A stretch of DNA of 64,000 nucleotides from Paraspadella gotoi (Eukaryota; Chaetognatha): contig CM119267.1 of assembly GCA_051294375.1 (NCBI GenBank), positions 2,925,631 through 2,989,630 of the forward strand, given 5' to 3'. Positions 19,447 to 31,500 of the stretch are shown here, one piece after another. Positions within the stretch are counted from its first letter, which is position 1. Each line of letters opens with the position of its first letter. The notes under the pieces were generated by a model, which was given only the letters and a program-made list of their open reading frames with translations, was not told the origin of the DNA and did no database searches. The translations under genes and the position numbers were made by a program.

Positions 19447-22400
19447 TCAGTAAAGCTGCGGAAATATGGAAGTTGACCCGTCCCGCCATCTGGGGTCATC
19501 GGCGATGGTGGCGCGACACAAGGGACAAGTCCGCTCACGATCGAACCACATGGAGACACATTCATCGCAGAAAATGTGCTGGAAATAAATAGAAAAACAG
19601 TTTTAATGTGAAATAAAAATTAACTGTCAATTCTAAAGACTAATTGCACTAAAAACATGATACAAGTGAAGTTATTCAAAAATTAATATTTCGAAAACAA
19701 AAGGCAATGGCTGCAAAACAAAGACGTTTTTAATTTTAGAATAGTTTAAGAAAATATATCTAATATGATTAGCAAATATAACTATAGTTTAACTAATTTT
19801 TTGTGAATTTTTATATCTCCACTCACGTTGCAGTTGAGCTTAATGGGATCCGCGAAATCCTCTTGACAAATGGGACAAGAGGGGGCAGTCCCATCGCCGG
19901 CCAACCCTTGCCTTTCTAATTCTTTTTTCGACGGAATCGTGCCGTAGGACTGAAAAAAAAAACAACAAAAGATCAATATGAATATTATAAGGTCGAGAAA
20001 TGCTGACACTATACATAGACAAAAAAATATATTAATAATAGCTTCCTTAAAACGTCTCACTGTTTTACGTTAAGATCTCACTCAGGATTTTAGACAAATT
20101 TAAATTGAGTAACGCAACCAAAAAACCGGTTCCACTGGTTTTTCCTGCGGAGCTGAGGCTGCGCCGTCTGACTCGGCGGTATTGCCTCACCTGCTTTACC
20201 TCCTTTGAAGAATCCAGAAGCTGACTGGCTAACATTTTTTCATATAACAATAATTTGAAAAGTTATATTTCGTGTTTAACATTAATAAAAAAAACTTCAA
20301 TTGTACAATATTTATATTTAAATTAATTTCTATTCATATGCAGCTTGAAGATCTTTTTGTTTCCGAACTTACCTTTCCCCGCCCCGCTGCAGCTGCTGAA
20401 CTACCTGTTTCTGACACATCTTTGTAACCGCCATGTTCATTTAATAAAACAAAACAAATATTTCTCATTTTATAGACAAAAATGACTTTCAAAAATGACC
20501 TGTACAGTATTTTTCTACTCACCGCGTCATTTTTTTCTTGGGCAAATTCCCAAAATCAAGATATATGCAAATTTACGGTAAAAAGTTGAAAATGGATAAA
20601 TGTAATAGGTACTAAGGTTTTAAATATTTTTTGTTCTTTATTTAAGGTGCCCTTGAATAATGCATGCGAAATACCCAGCGAAATGTTAGGGCTTTACTTT
20701 TCCCTTGAAAATGGCCAGCATGCTACCACTACCATAGTAGGTGGCACAAATCCAAGGTAAATTAAATTGCGAAGTCGACTAGGTTGTATTTAAATTGTAA
20801 CCGTAATATTTGGAATAATTATTTTAAAACAGCATGAACATAGACTTCAACGACCCAGCATTGCTAGATGAGGAAAGAATATGCCAGAGAATGCAACTTC
20901 CAGTGGACAGAAGACGGGCACAGGATAATTGCAAAATATTTTTTCTCTTATATAAGACGTAAGTATTTTATAATCGAAATAAGTTGTTAGAACAGAGACA
21001 AACTAATCAATTCTTATGCAGAGGGGGCAATTGTTACACCGTTCGAGAAATGCAGTACCGAACGGGCAACGTGCTTCAGTATCGCGACAGCGCCTGCGAA
21101 TCGCAAAACCCCGGAGAAAATCAAATGGCGATTCTCGATAGACTGAAGAGGGAACAAAAAACGGCCGAATACGAGACCCTGTTTAGGGAAGACCCTCGCC
21201 CAGTCAACTGTAGGAACACCTTCGACGGAAGTTTCCAGTTCACTTATCAAGTAAAGATTTCTCAGAAATGGCTTTATCCATTTCCCAGTAGAGCGGGCGA
21301 CAGTAATGAAACGAAATCAACCACCAGGTGGACAGGGGAAGCGGAGGAATTTGTCGAGCGCCAGGATCTGAGATTTCCTCGTGTCAAGAACCCGGAACAC
21401 CTTGGGCCAGAATCAATCAAAGATTTTACATGCTCTTCAAGATGGGAACATGTGGGATGGAAGAACTCGCCAACGAAAACATAGGCAAGTAGCGTTTGAC
21501 CAATGTAACAGGAAAAGAACGGCAAAGTAAAATAAAATAAAAATATTTAAACTCAGGTCTGATCTTTGATTCTAAAATGTACTACTCATGCTTGGGGAGT
21601 TGGCTCGACGAAAACGAAAACAATGTCGCCGCGATATCGAATGATAACGAAGATAGAAAATACGCCAAATACAGATGCATTCTGACCAGAAGGGATGAGC
21701 CTTACCGATTGGTCTATTCACGAACGGCCGAGTGCAAGTATCTGAAGGTAAATATTCGGGTTAAATACATACATACAAAACTACGATTCGTTATTAAAAT
21801 TATTAGAAAAATTTTTAGGGCCCCTATGACGGACCAATCAAACTAGTTATGCTGCCCAACGAAGTCGCTTACGTGGAGCCCAAATGCAATTTTCCAAAGA
21901 ATGTTTCAGGAAATAATTTTGTCAACACCGAACGTTTTGACAGGTTAAAGGATTGAATAACTTTTCATAAGACAGACACTAGTATTCAATTTGACCTCAT
22001 TCGATTCCAGCTACGTCAACGTAAACGACACACACATGCATTTCAAATCTCGGACCATGTACGAAGGACCTATGTTTGAATATTACTATGTCTGTCGCCA
22101 GCAGCGTGACACCCGCTATCTCGTAACTTACCAGAAAAAGGGCGGCTGCCAACAATACTACGTCTGCTTAGATTTGCAACCGCGGTAAGAGGGGAAAAAA
22201 CGGGCGGATTGATAAGAAAGACGAAGTGTTTCTCACTTCCTAACTTTAACTTTAGCCCCAAAACAAATCCTATTTTGATTTCTTATCAAATCAAATGATC
22301 CTCTATTTTCAGAAATCACCAATATTCCTCACCCCAACTTAAAATATAATATACTTCACTATTTATAAAATCTAAAATCAATCCAATTTAAATTTAGTAC

Positions 22401-25400
22401 GAGAAAACAATCTTAATTTTCATAAATATTTAGGCATCACAACATTCTGCGGTACCGTGTCAGCACAGAGTACAACATCCAAGCTCAATTCGCCGACGGA
22501 CGCAAAGATCCCTTCAGCGTCGTCTGCGCTTGGCGCTCCTTCGGCGAAAACCCAAAGTGGCGCTATCGTACGATGATCCTGGACCCGCCCTACGCCGTCG
22601 AATGCCCCATCGCCGGACGCTACATTTTCAAGCAAATGCCAACGTCCGAGGCTAACAGACTGGTCACCAGAGAGCGGGAGACGGGTAAATGCGATTACGA
22701 TTTTGCCGTCGTTTCGTAGTAATTTATTCCCTGTCCACCAATTAAGGCGTGACTGTTCGGCCAAGACCCCAAATTCCCTGCAACAAATTCGAATCGGATT
22801 TCGCGGGTTGTCAGGGAAGCAAGTATTCCACGAAGCAGATTGGCCTTGACGTTGAAAGATGCATGCAGGTTTTGAAAAATGCCCATAAACTCGGAAGAAT
22901 AATCAAAAAAAGTCATAATTAGTAACGAAGAAAGAATATTCAAATTTACAGCTGGATTGGTACGGCAAACCGCGTCAAGGCGACACCGACTACGATAAAC
23001 CGGACTACGTCTTGAATTGCGCGGGATATTGGAGAGAAGATGGCCTGTCATTCCTCATCACATACGAGGAAGAGGATTCCGTATCGAGATACAGGTAGCG
23101 CGAAACATTAGAAGATTTTAGATCGAGATAATAGATTCATACTTTTCTTCTGTAAAGGTGTTGGGTCTACGAGCGCACGGGCATTCGCAGCGTCCGCATG
23201 TCTCGAGGCGTCAACGCCAAGTGTATGGAGAATCAGTTCGCATCGAGTAGTACCGCCAAAGATGGCGTTTCCCTTAAACTCGATCTGGAGGTCGGTTGTC
23301 CATGTCCAAGAATTAATAAATTAATACTTTGATTATTAGAAAGTAAATAAGACCAGCTGTACAAATGCTTGTAAAATACAACTCTTATCCACGGGACGAG
23401 CGACAAAATTCAAAACCCACGAACTTCCTTCAGGAGTACGAACGGCTGTTCGACGACTGTCCGATGAGATATTACGACGCCCGCAATCCCTACATAGACA
23501 TCAACGCTGCGCTGGAGCTGCACAACGGCGGAGTCGTCATCAGCAACGATGCCAGAGTATTGGCGGTCGCCCTTTTGGTCGTCGCAGCGTTCTTATGTTC
23601 TTGAAATAATAAACGCTTCAAAATTGTTCATAAAAAAACTCGAAACTCAAGTGTAAATGATCTCTGGAATGTGTCATTTGTGGGTTGTACAGAATACCGA
23701 AACTCCGTGAAAGACAAATAACAGTCAAAAAAGAAGTTTCACACGATGCTTCCCATTTCAGACTAGCCGTCCGTGCGATTGTACAGCGTTAAATGATTGT
23801 AATATAATATTGTCTCATTCTAAAAGTCGCTCTTATTAGTTCTTATCAAAGAGATAAATATATCCGTTAGAATCTAGTTACTATAGATGATCTAGATATC
23901 CTTCGCTGAGGATTCGCCAATGCAATTTTTTAACAAATCAATTTTTTTTTCTCAAATAATACTAACAAGAACCCTCGTTTAAATACTAAAACTTACCGTA
24001 TCCCGTCGCACCCGCTTCAAAGACTGGAAAAAGTCTCCCAATGCGAAACGAATAGAGAAAAGTTTGCAAAGGATGTAGAGGGCGACGAGGATGTAGCCTT
24101 CCAAATGGTAGTCGCTCCAAAGGTAACGAATCCAGGGACGAATCGGCGTCAAGTGTCGATACAATTGCGAAAGGATCTCTATGAGGAGAAAGTATTTTCC
24201 CTGCGGAGAAATATGACAAGAGTCAGGCATTTTTAAATTCTCCCCTTTTTTTAATAAAATATTTAGGTTTTTTCTATAAAATTTATTTTCTCAAATAGAT
24301 TTAAAAGGAAAATTCCAACCAATTTGAACATTACTGACAAATAGGACTGACCGTTGAATAAATTTTTTCAAACTTACCTTGAATTTATACGGAAGGATTT
24401 TCGGTGATAAGGCCAGGACAAAGACTTTCAGCATCATGGCGCCAAACCGGATAATGTAATCTGTGATACCAACGACCCAAACAAGATTCCACAACCCAAA
24501 TGACGCTTCCTTAGAGAATAAAACAATCTGATAATGATGGCATGTATTATAAATTAAATAAAAAATTGAAAACTACCTCGCTACATTTATTCATGTAACT
24601 AGAAAGTAAAAATACTTTAAAGGAAAACTACAATGCAATTACATTAGCAAAGTCAATTTTAATTCAAAATTTTATAATTGACGATTCAAAACTTCAAACT
24701 GCCGATGACAAAAAGTCGGCCCTTACGGATTCATCGGCGGCGGCGGCGTCGACTTCAGTGTCTCGGAAGAGCAGGGCGTTTTGAAGGTTCTCCGCTTGAA
24801 AGACTAGAAAGATGAGGTAAACGTCCGAGGCTAAAAAAACGACGATCCACGACATAATGAGCACGCTCCGCCTTTCCTAAGGAACAAGAACCGGAAAGTT
24901 CAAGGTGATGCGACGCACCAATTTATATCTGCCTTTAAAAATTACCCTGTATTATTTTGATTTTTTAAAAGCTCAAGTTTAAAAAAAAAACAATATCTTT
25001 TAAACCACTTGACCGATTGCGATAAAATTTATTTTTTAAATAATTTTTAAAAATATTCTTATAGTGAAGGATTTAAAGTTATAAAGTGGCGTGTTTTTTT
25101 TAATATAAGATTAAAAAATATGCACAATAAGACTTTTATTGCTAATCATTCATCTATTAAGCAATAAGCATATATTAAAATAACCAAATCGGACACGATA
25201 TTCAAAATTATAAAAATTACACAACAATGAATTTCGGATCATGCGATTGCATTTTCATGGGGCACGTTACTGCACAAGTATAAAACGTATGTACATTAAG
25301 TATCTTATAATACAACCTTTTTACAAAATAATAACTAAAATTATACATTATTACTAGAATTGTTAGCGTTAAAAACATACTGACAAAATTAGCTTAATGA

Positions 25401-26772
25401 CAAGCCGACCAAAAAAGTGTTTTAAAGCTGCTTCGCGTGTACTCGAGGCGCAACTGAGAAGCGTTAATCGTTCCGAGGCGCTCTTTCTCTCCCATTCTTA
25501 AAAAAGCTTTTTTCTCAGACGAGTCTTGCCTTCAAAGAGACTTGAGTTTTTAACATCTTGTTGGCGTGCCAGAAGGTGCCGGTGAGACCGAGAAAGACTA
25601 GGATTCCCAGCGAATAGTCGATCAATAGTTTAGCGATGACGAGAAAATAAAAGGGAATGCTTTTGCTCAACAAAGGAAGGATCGTCCGGAGAGAACCCGA
25701 GGGGGAATTGGGAGTCTGAGCGTCGCCGGGGTCGGCGGCCGGGTCCGCGTCGGACGGATCCGTTTCTTGAATCCGCAACGCGTGATCGGCACCTGACAAT
25801 GAATTTAAATTATATAATTAAATATCTTTTAGATAAAAATGACAATTAAAATGTTCACCTCGCGTATCCGAATCGTTGGAAGTTGCAATTCCATTCAAAT
25901 GATCTGACAAGGAAGGGGCGGCGTTGACTTCGGAGGAAGACGCGCTGAAGATGAAAATGAGAAATTAATCGTGAATTTCGAACGACTCTTGACGCCATCA
26001 CTCACGGGTTCGTCCGAGTCTCGGATCCGCTTCTCGTCGTCTGAAGATTCCCTCCGGTCGGAGTTCCGGCCTCCGAATCGGAGGAAATCTCGTCCGAGTT
26101 GCTGTTGCTCCATTCGCGCCAGATCGAATGCAGCTGCAAAGGGCCACCGACTCTGCCTCGCCTCGACGAACCTTTCCCCAACACAAATTTATTCCTTCAC
26201 AATAAAAAACAGTTTTGCCTTCAGAGCTCCCGAAGCGCTATGCGCTGGCTTTATGCCTCAAAACCTCTTACAAGCTAAATATAAAAAAGACCCTGGAAGC
26301 TTCAAGCACCGGTTCTGTCCGCCGGAGCGTCGAGGATCTGCTCCGTCGAGTTGCTCCGACGGGCGAGGTTGTGGATGGCGCGTGACATGACGGCCGAGGG
26401 CAGAATCTGCGCCACGAGTGACGCCAACGCTCGTTGACGCGTCGACGTCGCCGCCGGAAAAAGTGGGGAAAGGGGAGGATCTGAGGAGAAAAAAAATAAT
26501 GTCGTCGGGGATAGCATAAATTAGACAAACATACATATTTATCATTAAAGATACGGCCAAACCTATTATCAACAAACAACCTATTCCGCCCCTTGATTAC
26601 CTCGGCCTTCTTCGATGTCCAAGACTACGTTGGCCGAGTCGCCGCTCTCATCCCGCAACGTCGGTTGACTCGAATCGGGCGAGCGACGACGCGACGTAGA
26701 TTCCACGGGCGCGCGGGCGGATGCGGATGCGGAGTCGGGGGCGGGCGGATCCGCGAGATCGTGGTCGGACAT
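19447..26772 (-). CDS. RNFT1/2-like multipass membrane RING E3 ubiquitin ligase
   Basis: Ubiquitin ligase of internal membranes; human RNFT1 acts in ER-associated degradation. Ten exons: 26601-26772, 26310-26480, 26006-26171, 25859-25944, 25530-25792, 24727-24876, 24378-24527, 23997-24200, 19827-19949, 19447-19578, giving 538 residues. The first 190 or so residues are acidic, Ser-rich and probably disordered. Several membrane segments follow (for example [20 protein letters not shown], then [20 protein letters not shown]), with GKYFLLIE and PWIRYL as in RNFT. The C-terminal RING reads [16 protein letters not shown] and CPLC, and the protein ends soon after as RNFT proteins do. The intron after exon 5 starts with GC. 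The 4 kb intron 8 holds other genes. Weakest join is the acceptor of exon 3. Confidence 0.88.
20090..20440 (-). CDS. Small putative gene nested in an RNFT-like intron
   Basis: Two exons, 20373-20440 and 20090-20228, joined in phase with a good donor (AAAG then GTAAGTT) and a TTAG acceptor, would encode 68 residues with a basic, Gln-rich N-terminus and a Gly/Lys segment. Its ATG is 41 bp from the divergent ATG at 20482, which suggests a shared bidirectional promoter. Same strand as the host gene. No family recognised; it could also be an unused alternative exon pair. Confidence 0.3.
20482..23604 (+). CDS. Secreted, probably GPI-anchored Cys-rich protein nested in an RNFT-like intron
   Basis: Thirteen exons on the strand opposite the host gene: 20482-20577, 20647-20756, 20833-20958, 21022-21250, 21328-21484, 21557-21747, 21819-21943, 22011-22184, 22434-22684, 22747-22868, 22952-23094, 23158-23290, 23434-23604, with phases consistent throughout. 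The N-terminus is a signal peptide ([20 protein letters not shown], then a Ser-Gln cleavage region). Repeated modules carry paired Cys, aromatic-rich strands and Tyr-Val-Cys motifs. The C-terminus is a hydrophobic tail ([14 protein letters not shown]) ending the protein, as in GPI-anchored proteins. The pattern resembles the tandem DUF7042-7045 proteins of arthropods, recalled from memory and not checked. The intron after exon 5 begins with GC. Function unknown. Confidence 0.72.
23605..23996. other. Rest of the host intron
   Basis: 3' flank of the nested gene inside the RNFT-like intron 8. Nothing else seen. Confidence 0.5.
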
Positions 26773-27799
26773 TTCCGTCACCGAGTTTTTTTGTTTTTTT
26801 TTCTTTTTTACTGACTAGTTCTCAGAGTTTTTAACATAGCTTTAGTCTCATGATTAAAGCAGGCTTAAATTTTAAAATAGTAAAAAACAAAACTTTTTCA
26901 ATATTTTGCTGAAACTTGACAATTGACTACTAGAAAATGGTGACTGTGAGCTGAAATCTTAAAACAAAGACGGAAGAAAGGGTGAGAAAAATGGATAGAT
27001 ATTAAATATTGACGAATTCCAGGATGTGAAATCGAATCAACTACTCTTATCATGATCCATTTTAACTGTTTTTATTAGAAATACATAGCCTATAAGCCTT
27101 CATCTCCTTTCTCCTTTCTTTCTGGTGATTCATGATTCAATCTATACCTTTCACCTCGTTCTCTTAATCTCAGTATAAGCAACGCAAGAACGTCCAAGGC
27201 TAAAGTTAAGTCTTAATCTCTTATTGCAAACAATAACAACCATTCGGCCTATGGTTATTATCTATGATTATGAGTCCTGCAACTCTTTCTCCACTAGTTA
27301 TACACATTCATTCCTCTCTCAAGCACGAATCATTTGCCTCCTCTTTCTCTTAACAAATCCATTTCCTTCAGCTCTGACCCATGCTTTGAAAAAGGTAAAA
27401 ATCCTTCATCTCTTTTAATCATCAATCAAATGCTCGGGATTTTTCAAGGATTCAGTGCGAATCTTTCACCTCTTTGTCTTGACACGTGATCTCTTGTAAG
27501 TAGTGCACACTCATAATTCATTATGCTTCATTCTTCTCTGTGTCTTACACGATTATAACAAAAGACACCTCTCTGACAATTAGCACTAAATTTTTTTTCA
27601 TTCGACCGCCTCAAATACGTCTTCAAGTTCGATTCGTCAAACTCGGCAGAACCAGTTTCTGATGCAGTTGATCATCCTCAATCTAAAAAAATGCCCCGAC
27701 CCATGAGTCTAAACTAAATTAAAGTCAATAAAAAATCGGAATGTCCCCCATTTTTGTTTGAGCAACCCTAGCCCCCCCCCCACCAGGCCGCTTTCCCTC
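26773..27799. other. Intergenic, nothing seen
   Basis: Upstream of the RNFT-like start; AT-rich with CT-rich stretches. No supported gene. Confidence 0.5.
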
Positions 27800-28217
27800 T
27801 CAGATGCTCCTCTTGCTATCATCCCTCGGTCCGTGAATCGAAGAGTTGTAGCTTTGGTTCTTCTTCCGCTCCTCGACCTCCTTGATCCTGGCCAGGATTT
27901 CCGGCGTCAGTTCGCCCATGAAGCCGCCGCAGATGCTGCCGCGAGCGAGAGCGCGCCGGAACTCCTCCTCCCGAGCGTCGCTGTTTTCTTGCTCGGAGGG
28001 AGACGCCGTCGTCGCCGCCGCGAAACCAAAGAAGGCGTTGCCCATATTCTGGGGGTGAGAAAAGGCACCTCGGTCAAGCTTATCGCCCAGTTGGATTACG
28101 AGAAAACTCGCTTACCGCGAAAGGAAGCTGTCTGTTTACGAAAACATAAAAAGCCACTCCCCCAATAACTGCATAGCCTAAAGCTTTGGCGACGTCGGCA
28201 ATCCAAGGTTTAGCCAT
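27800..28217 (-). CDS. Small single-pass membrane protein, unrecognised
   Basis: Two exons, 28116-28217 and 27800-28048, phase 0 join, 116 residues. Residues 9-27 form a membrane segment (VAKALGYAVIGGVAFYVFV). The rest is soluble, with an Ala-rich patch, an acidic patch (EQENSDAREEEF) and a Lys/Glu-rich helix (LARIKEVEERKK). The short size and N-terminal anchor fit a small mitochondrial or ER membrane protein, but I do not recognise the family. Confidence 0.55.
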
Positions 28218-28537
28218 CGATAAAACCTAGGATGATCCCAAATCCAAGATGGAAAATAAATGAAAAAAACAAACAAAAACAACAACAACAAAAAACAAAA
28301 CAAAAGTGACAGAAAAAATACGTACCCTATTTGACGCCCATTTAAATTTTCAAGCCCCTATCTTACATGTTATCTAAAAAATAAAAAAAAATAAAAATAA
28401 AGAGAAATTAAAAAAAAAAATTTATGCTCAAATAAGATATCGAAGGAGAAAAAAAAATCCTCCTCGAATATGGCATTGTACATTGTGGCAAAGGAAAATC
28501 ACAGATTCACCAAAGCAGAAGTCCAAAGACTCAATCG

Positions 28538-31500
28538 TCATTGTTTGGCGTTCTGCACTTCGCCCTGATTGTCGTATTCGTTGTAAGCGACCCAATCGAG
28601 CGCGATGGGCGCGGATATCATCGTGTCGGAGATGTCGAAGGCGTCGGCCAACGCGAGAGACTGGGGTCCGATCTCCGCACAAAGGCGTCGAGAAATTATC
28701 CCGGCCGTTCGGGCAGTTTCAGGCGCCACGCCTCCTTCCACCACAAACCATCTAGAGTCGGGAGGGGAAAAAAGGAGGATGGAGAGAGAATTTGTGGTCT
28801 CGTGACTGGGAAGGATCAACTTCCTTACCCAAGTTCGTTCTCCAAAACGTTGATTAGATACAAGTGGTACAGTTTGCCGAGAATGGGTTTAAGAGACGCT
28901 TCGGACGAGGCAATGGTGGCGGCGAATCGCTCCGAAATGAGGCGTTCGGCGAAGGCACGAGCCGATGCTTGAACCGCGTCGGATTCTTGCAGCATCCAAA
29001 TGTCGAAAATTCCTTTTCCGCCGGACTGTTGGAAATATAAAGCGACTATGGCAACAGCCGGGTTGCCTGTGATGCCCATTGGGATGGGGCATCTCACTGT
29101 TGGCTTTGGGGGCTTCCGACCCTCAGGGACGCCTCCAGTCACTGGCGCGGTTACCCCAGGACGGTTTCGCTTTGCCAACGCAGAGGGAAGTCGTTAGGAC
29201 TGTGGATGGAACGCAACGCCTGGGATGGTGCGTTCCGCCTCTGAGCCAATGGTATTGGCCGAACGACGGTGGACGGGAGGCGGTGTGAATATAACGCCAC
29301 TCGACGTTATTTTTTTCCCCTTTCTATTAAAAACTATTCATTGAATTGGTTTCGACTTTTACCTCGGCCAGCTTTTTCCCGAGATCGCCGTACAATTTGT
29401 TTTCTCTCATCTGAAAGAGGAAGTGGAGATACTCGACAGATTCGAGGTCCGCCTTTTTAGGAGAATCGAGTTTGGCCGGCTTGAAAACCGCCAACCGCTC
29501 CTTGGCCACTTTTTGCATCAGAACCGAATTGTCTCCTAACGAAATTAACACAAAAAATATAGAGTAGTGTGGACGCAATCCACAGTAGGTTCTTTCATCA
29601 TTAAAATGGAAATTAACCTTCGGCCGTCATGGCGGCGTGAGCCAGACCCAAGAAGGTTCCGAATCTGTTGCAACTGAGATATCCCTGGCCCCCGGTACGT
29701 TCTCGGCATACGGAGGTAGATTCTTCGCAATGCCACGCCGCCATCGGTTTGATTGCGCAGCACATTGTAACGATCTCGGGATGCTCGGACCCATCCTCCG
29801 CCTGCGCTCCATATCTGTGGTGGCGTAAAACGTTAGAAAATATAACATCACAGCGTGACGGCGATAAGGTGAAAATGTTGATGAGTCACTGAGGAATACG
29901 ACTACAGCACTTTTTCCCTCGTTTTACCTGTCCTTGACGTAGTTCAAAGCGAAGTTTATGGCGTAGGTTTTGGCAAGGAGTGGGACAAGGGCTCGTTGCT
30001 GCAGTTGATATCCTAAAATGGGCATGTCGCTTTTGCCGGCTGAACCGACGGTCAAACGAGAAGCGGAGTAACGTAGCGCGATCGTAAGAGCCGCCTAAAC
30101 AAAATATATTGCACATTAAACATATTACACATTACAGTCATTAAATTCACATCGGCACACTTGCGACAGTTATATACCTTGGTGCAGCCGAGGGACATGG
30201 CGGCGATACAGATTCTGCCCGACAGCAACTGATCGGCGACGACGAGAAATCGCTGACGTCCACTGGCAATTGACGTTTCAAACTTACCCTCTTTAGTGAT
30301 GTCGCTGAAGAAAAAACAATTCGCTTACGGAAAAAGAAATTAAGAAAAAAATCCAAGACGAAATTGCCTACACGGCTACCGACCTGTATTTGTTGAGTAG
30401 ATTTTCTCTGGGCACCCTTACGTTGTCGAAAGACAGCTTGGCGTTGTCCACTCCATTAAGTCCCATTCGATGACCCATGTCCTCTATGGTGACCCCGGGA
30501 ATAGTTTTCAGCTTGTCGTCCCGCATGCGAACCATGATTGCATGAATCCCCTGGTTCTCGTTGTTCACCTTAAACGTCACGCAATAAGTACAAAGAATGA
30601 AAGACTAAAAAGGCTCACGATTTAGAATCCCAAGAAACTTGTGAGAATGAAAAATTGATTTGTTCTCGTCTTTCTTTTTTCTTTGAAAAGGGAATAAATT
30701 TACTAATTAGTAAATATTTATAAAAATGCTTTTTATTATTTATTATTTACGACATGAAACTTTCCCTAACAATTCCGAAAGATTTCCCCATCAATTTCAA
30801 CGATATTCAAAGGGCATATTTTGTTGAAAAAAAAAATCAATTTTAACGACTATTAACTTTTGGATGATCTTATTAACTCACGTATAACTGCGCCATGACG
30901 ACGGCGTGCTTGGCGTGAACGGCTCCGTTGGTGATCCAGTATTTCTGGGCCAAGGGATCGGGAGTGTTGACGATGAGCTCGTCAGTGGCGGGGTCGTAAG
31001 TGGCGGTCGTCTCCATCTCGACGGCGTTGTTTCCGTATCCCAATTCGGTCAGAGCGAAGCAACCGATGTCGTCCAAAGTATCGATGCCTGATGGACAACG
31101 AAACCGAGAAAAAGGAAAACAAACTTGAAAGACGAAAACCATGTAGGTACTTGAATAGCTTTATCGCGCTCATTACGTAATTACAATTGAATCACCGCCT
31201 AAAAAGCCCAGTTACAATGGATAAGAATCGTAACTCGACATATTTTTCATAAAATTAGGTCAAATTCGCATCTAATCTCAAGATGGCTAAGCCAACGGCT
31301 CAAGAGCTGTACGGTTGGTTTAACAAACCACCGTACGAAAGCTCACGGGAACCTTATCAAGAAGTAGTGGTCAAATTTAGAGACTTTAGCGGAGATCAGA
31401 AAAAGAAAGGTGGTTTTTCAGATTGTCAAATGTTAGTCAATAGCTGAATTAAAATATTTGCAATAACTTTAGGAAAGAAGGGCGGGGGGATGAGGGTTAC

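Noticed and set aside
31087-31173. Start of the acyl-CoA oxidase at [12 protein letters not shown]
   Set aside because: A phase-compatible donor exists, but the true N-terminal exons are found at 33141-33955 and join in phase to the same acceptor, giving the full family length.
31208-31225. X-box upstream of the nested ciliary gene (GTTACAATGGATAAG)
   Set aside because: Too many mismatches in both half-sites to support an RFX site.
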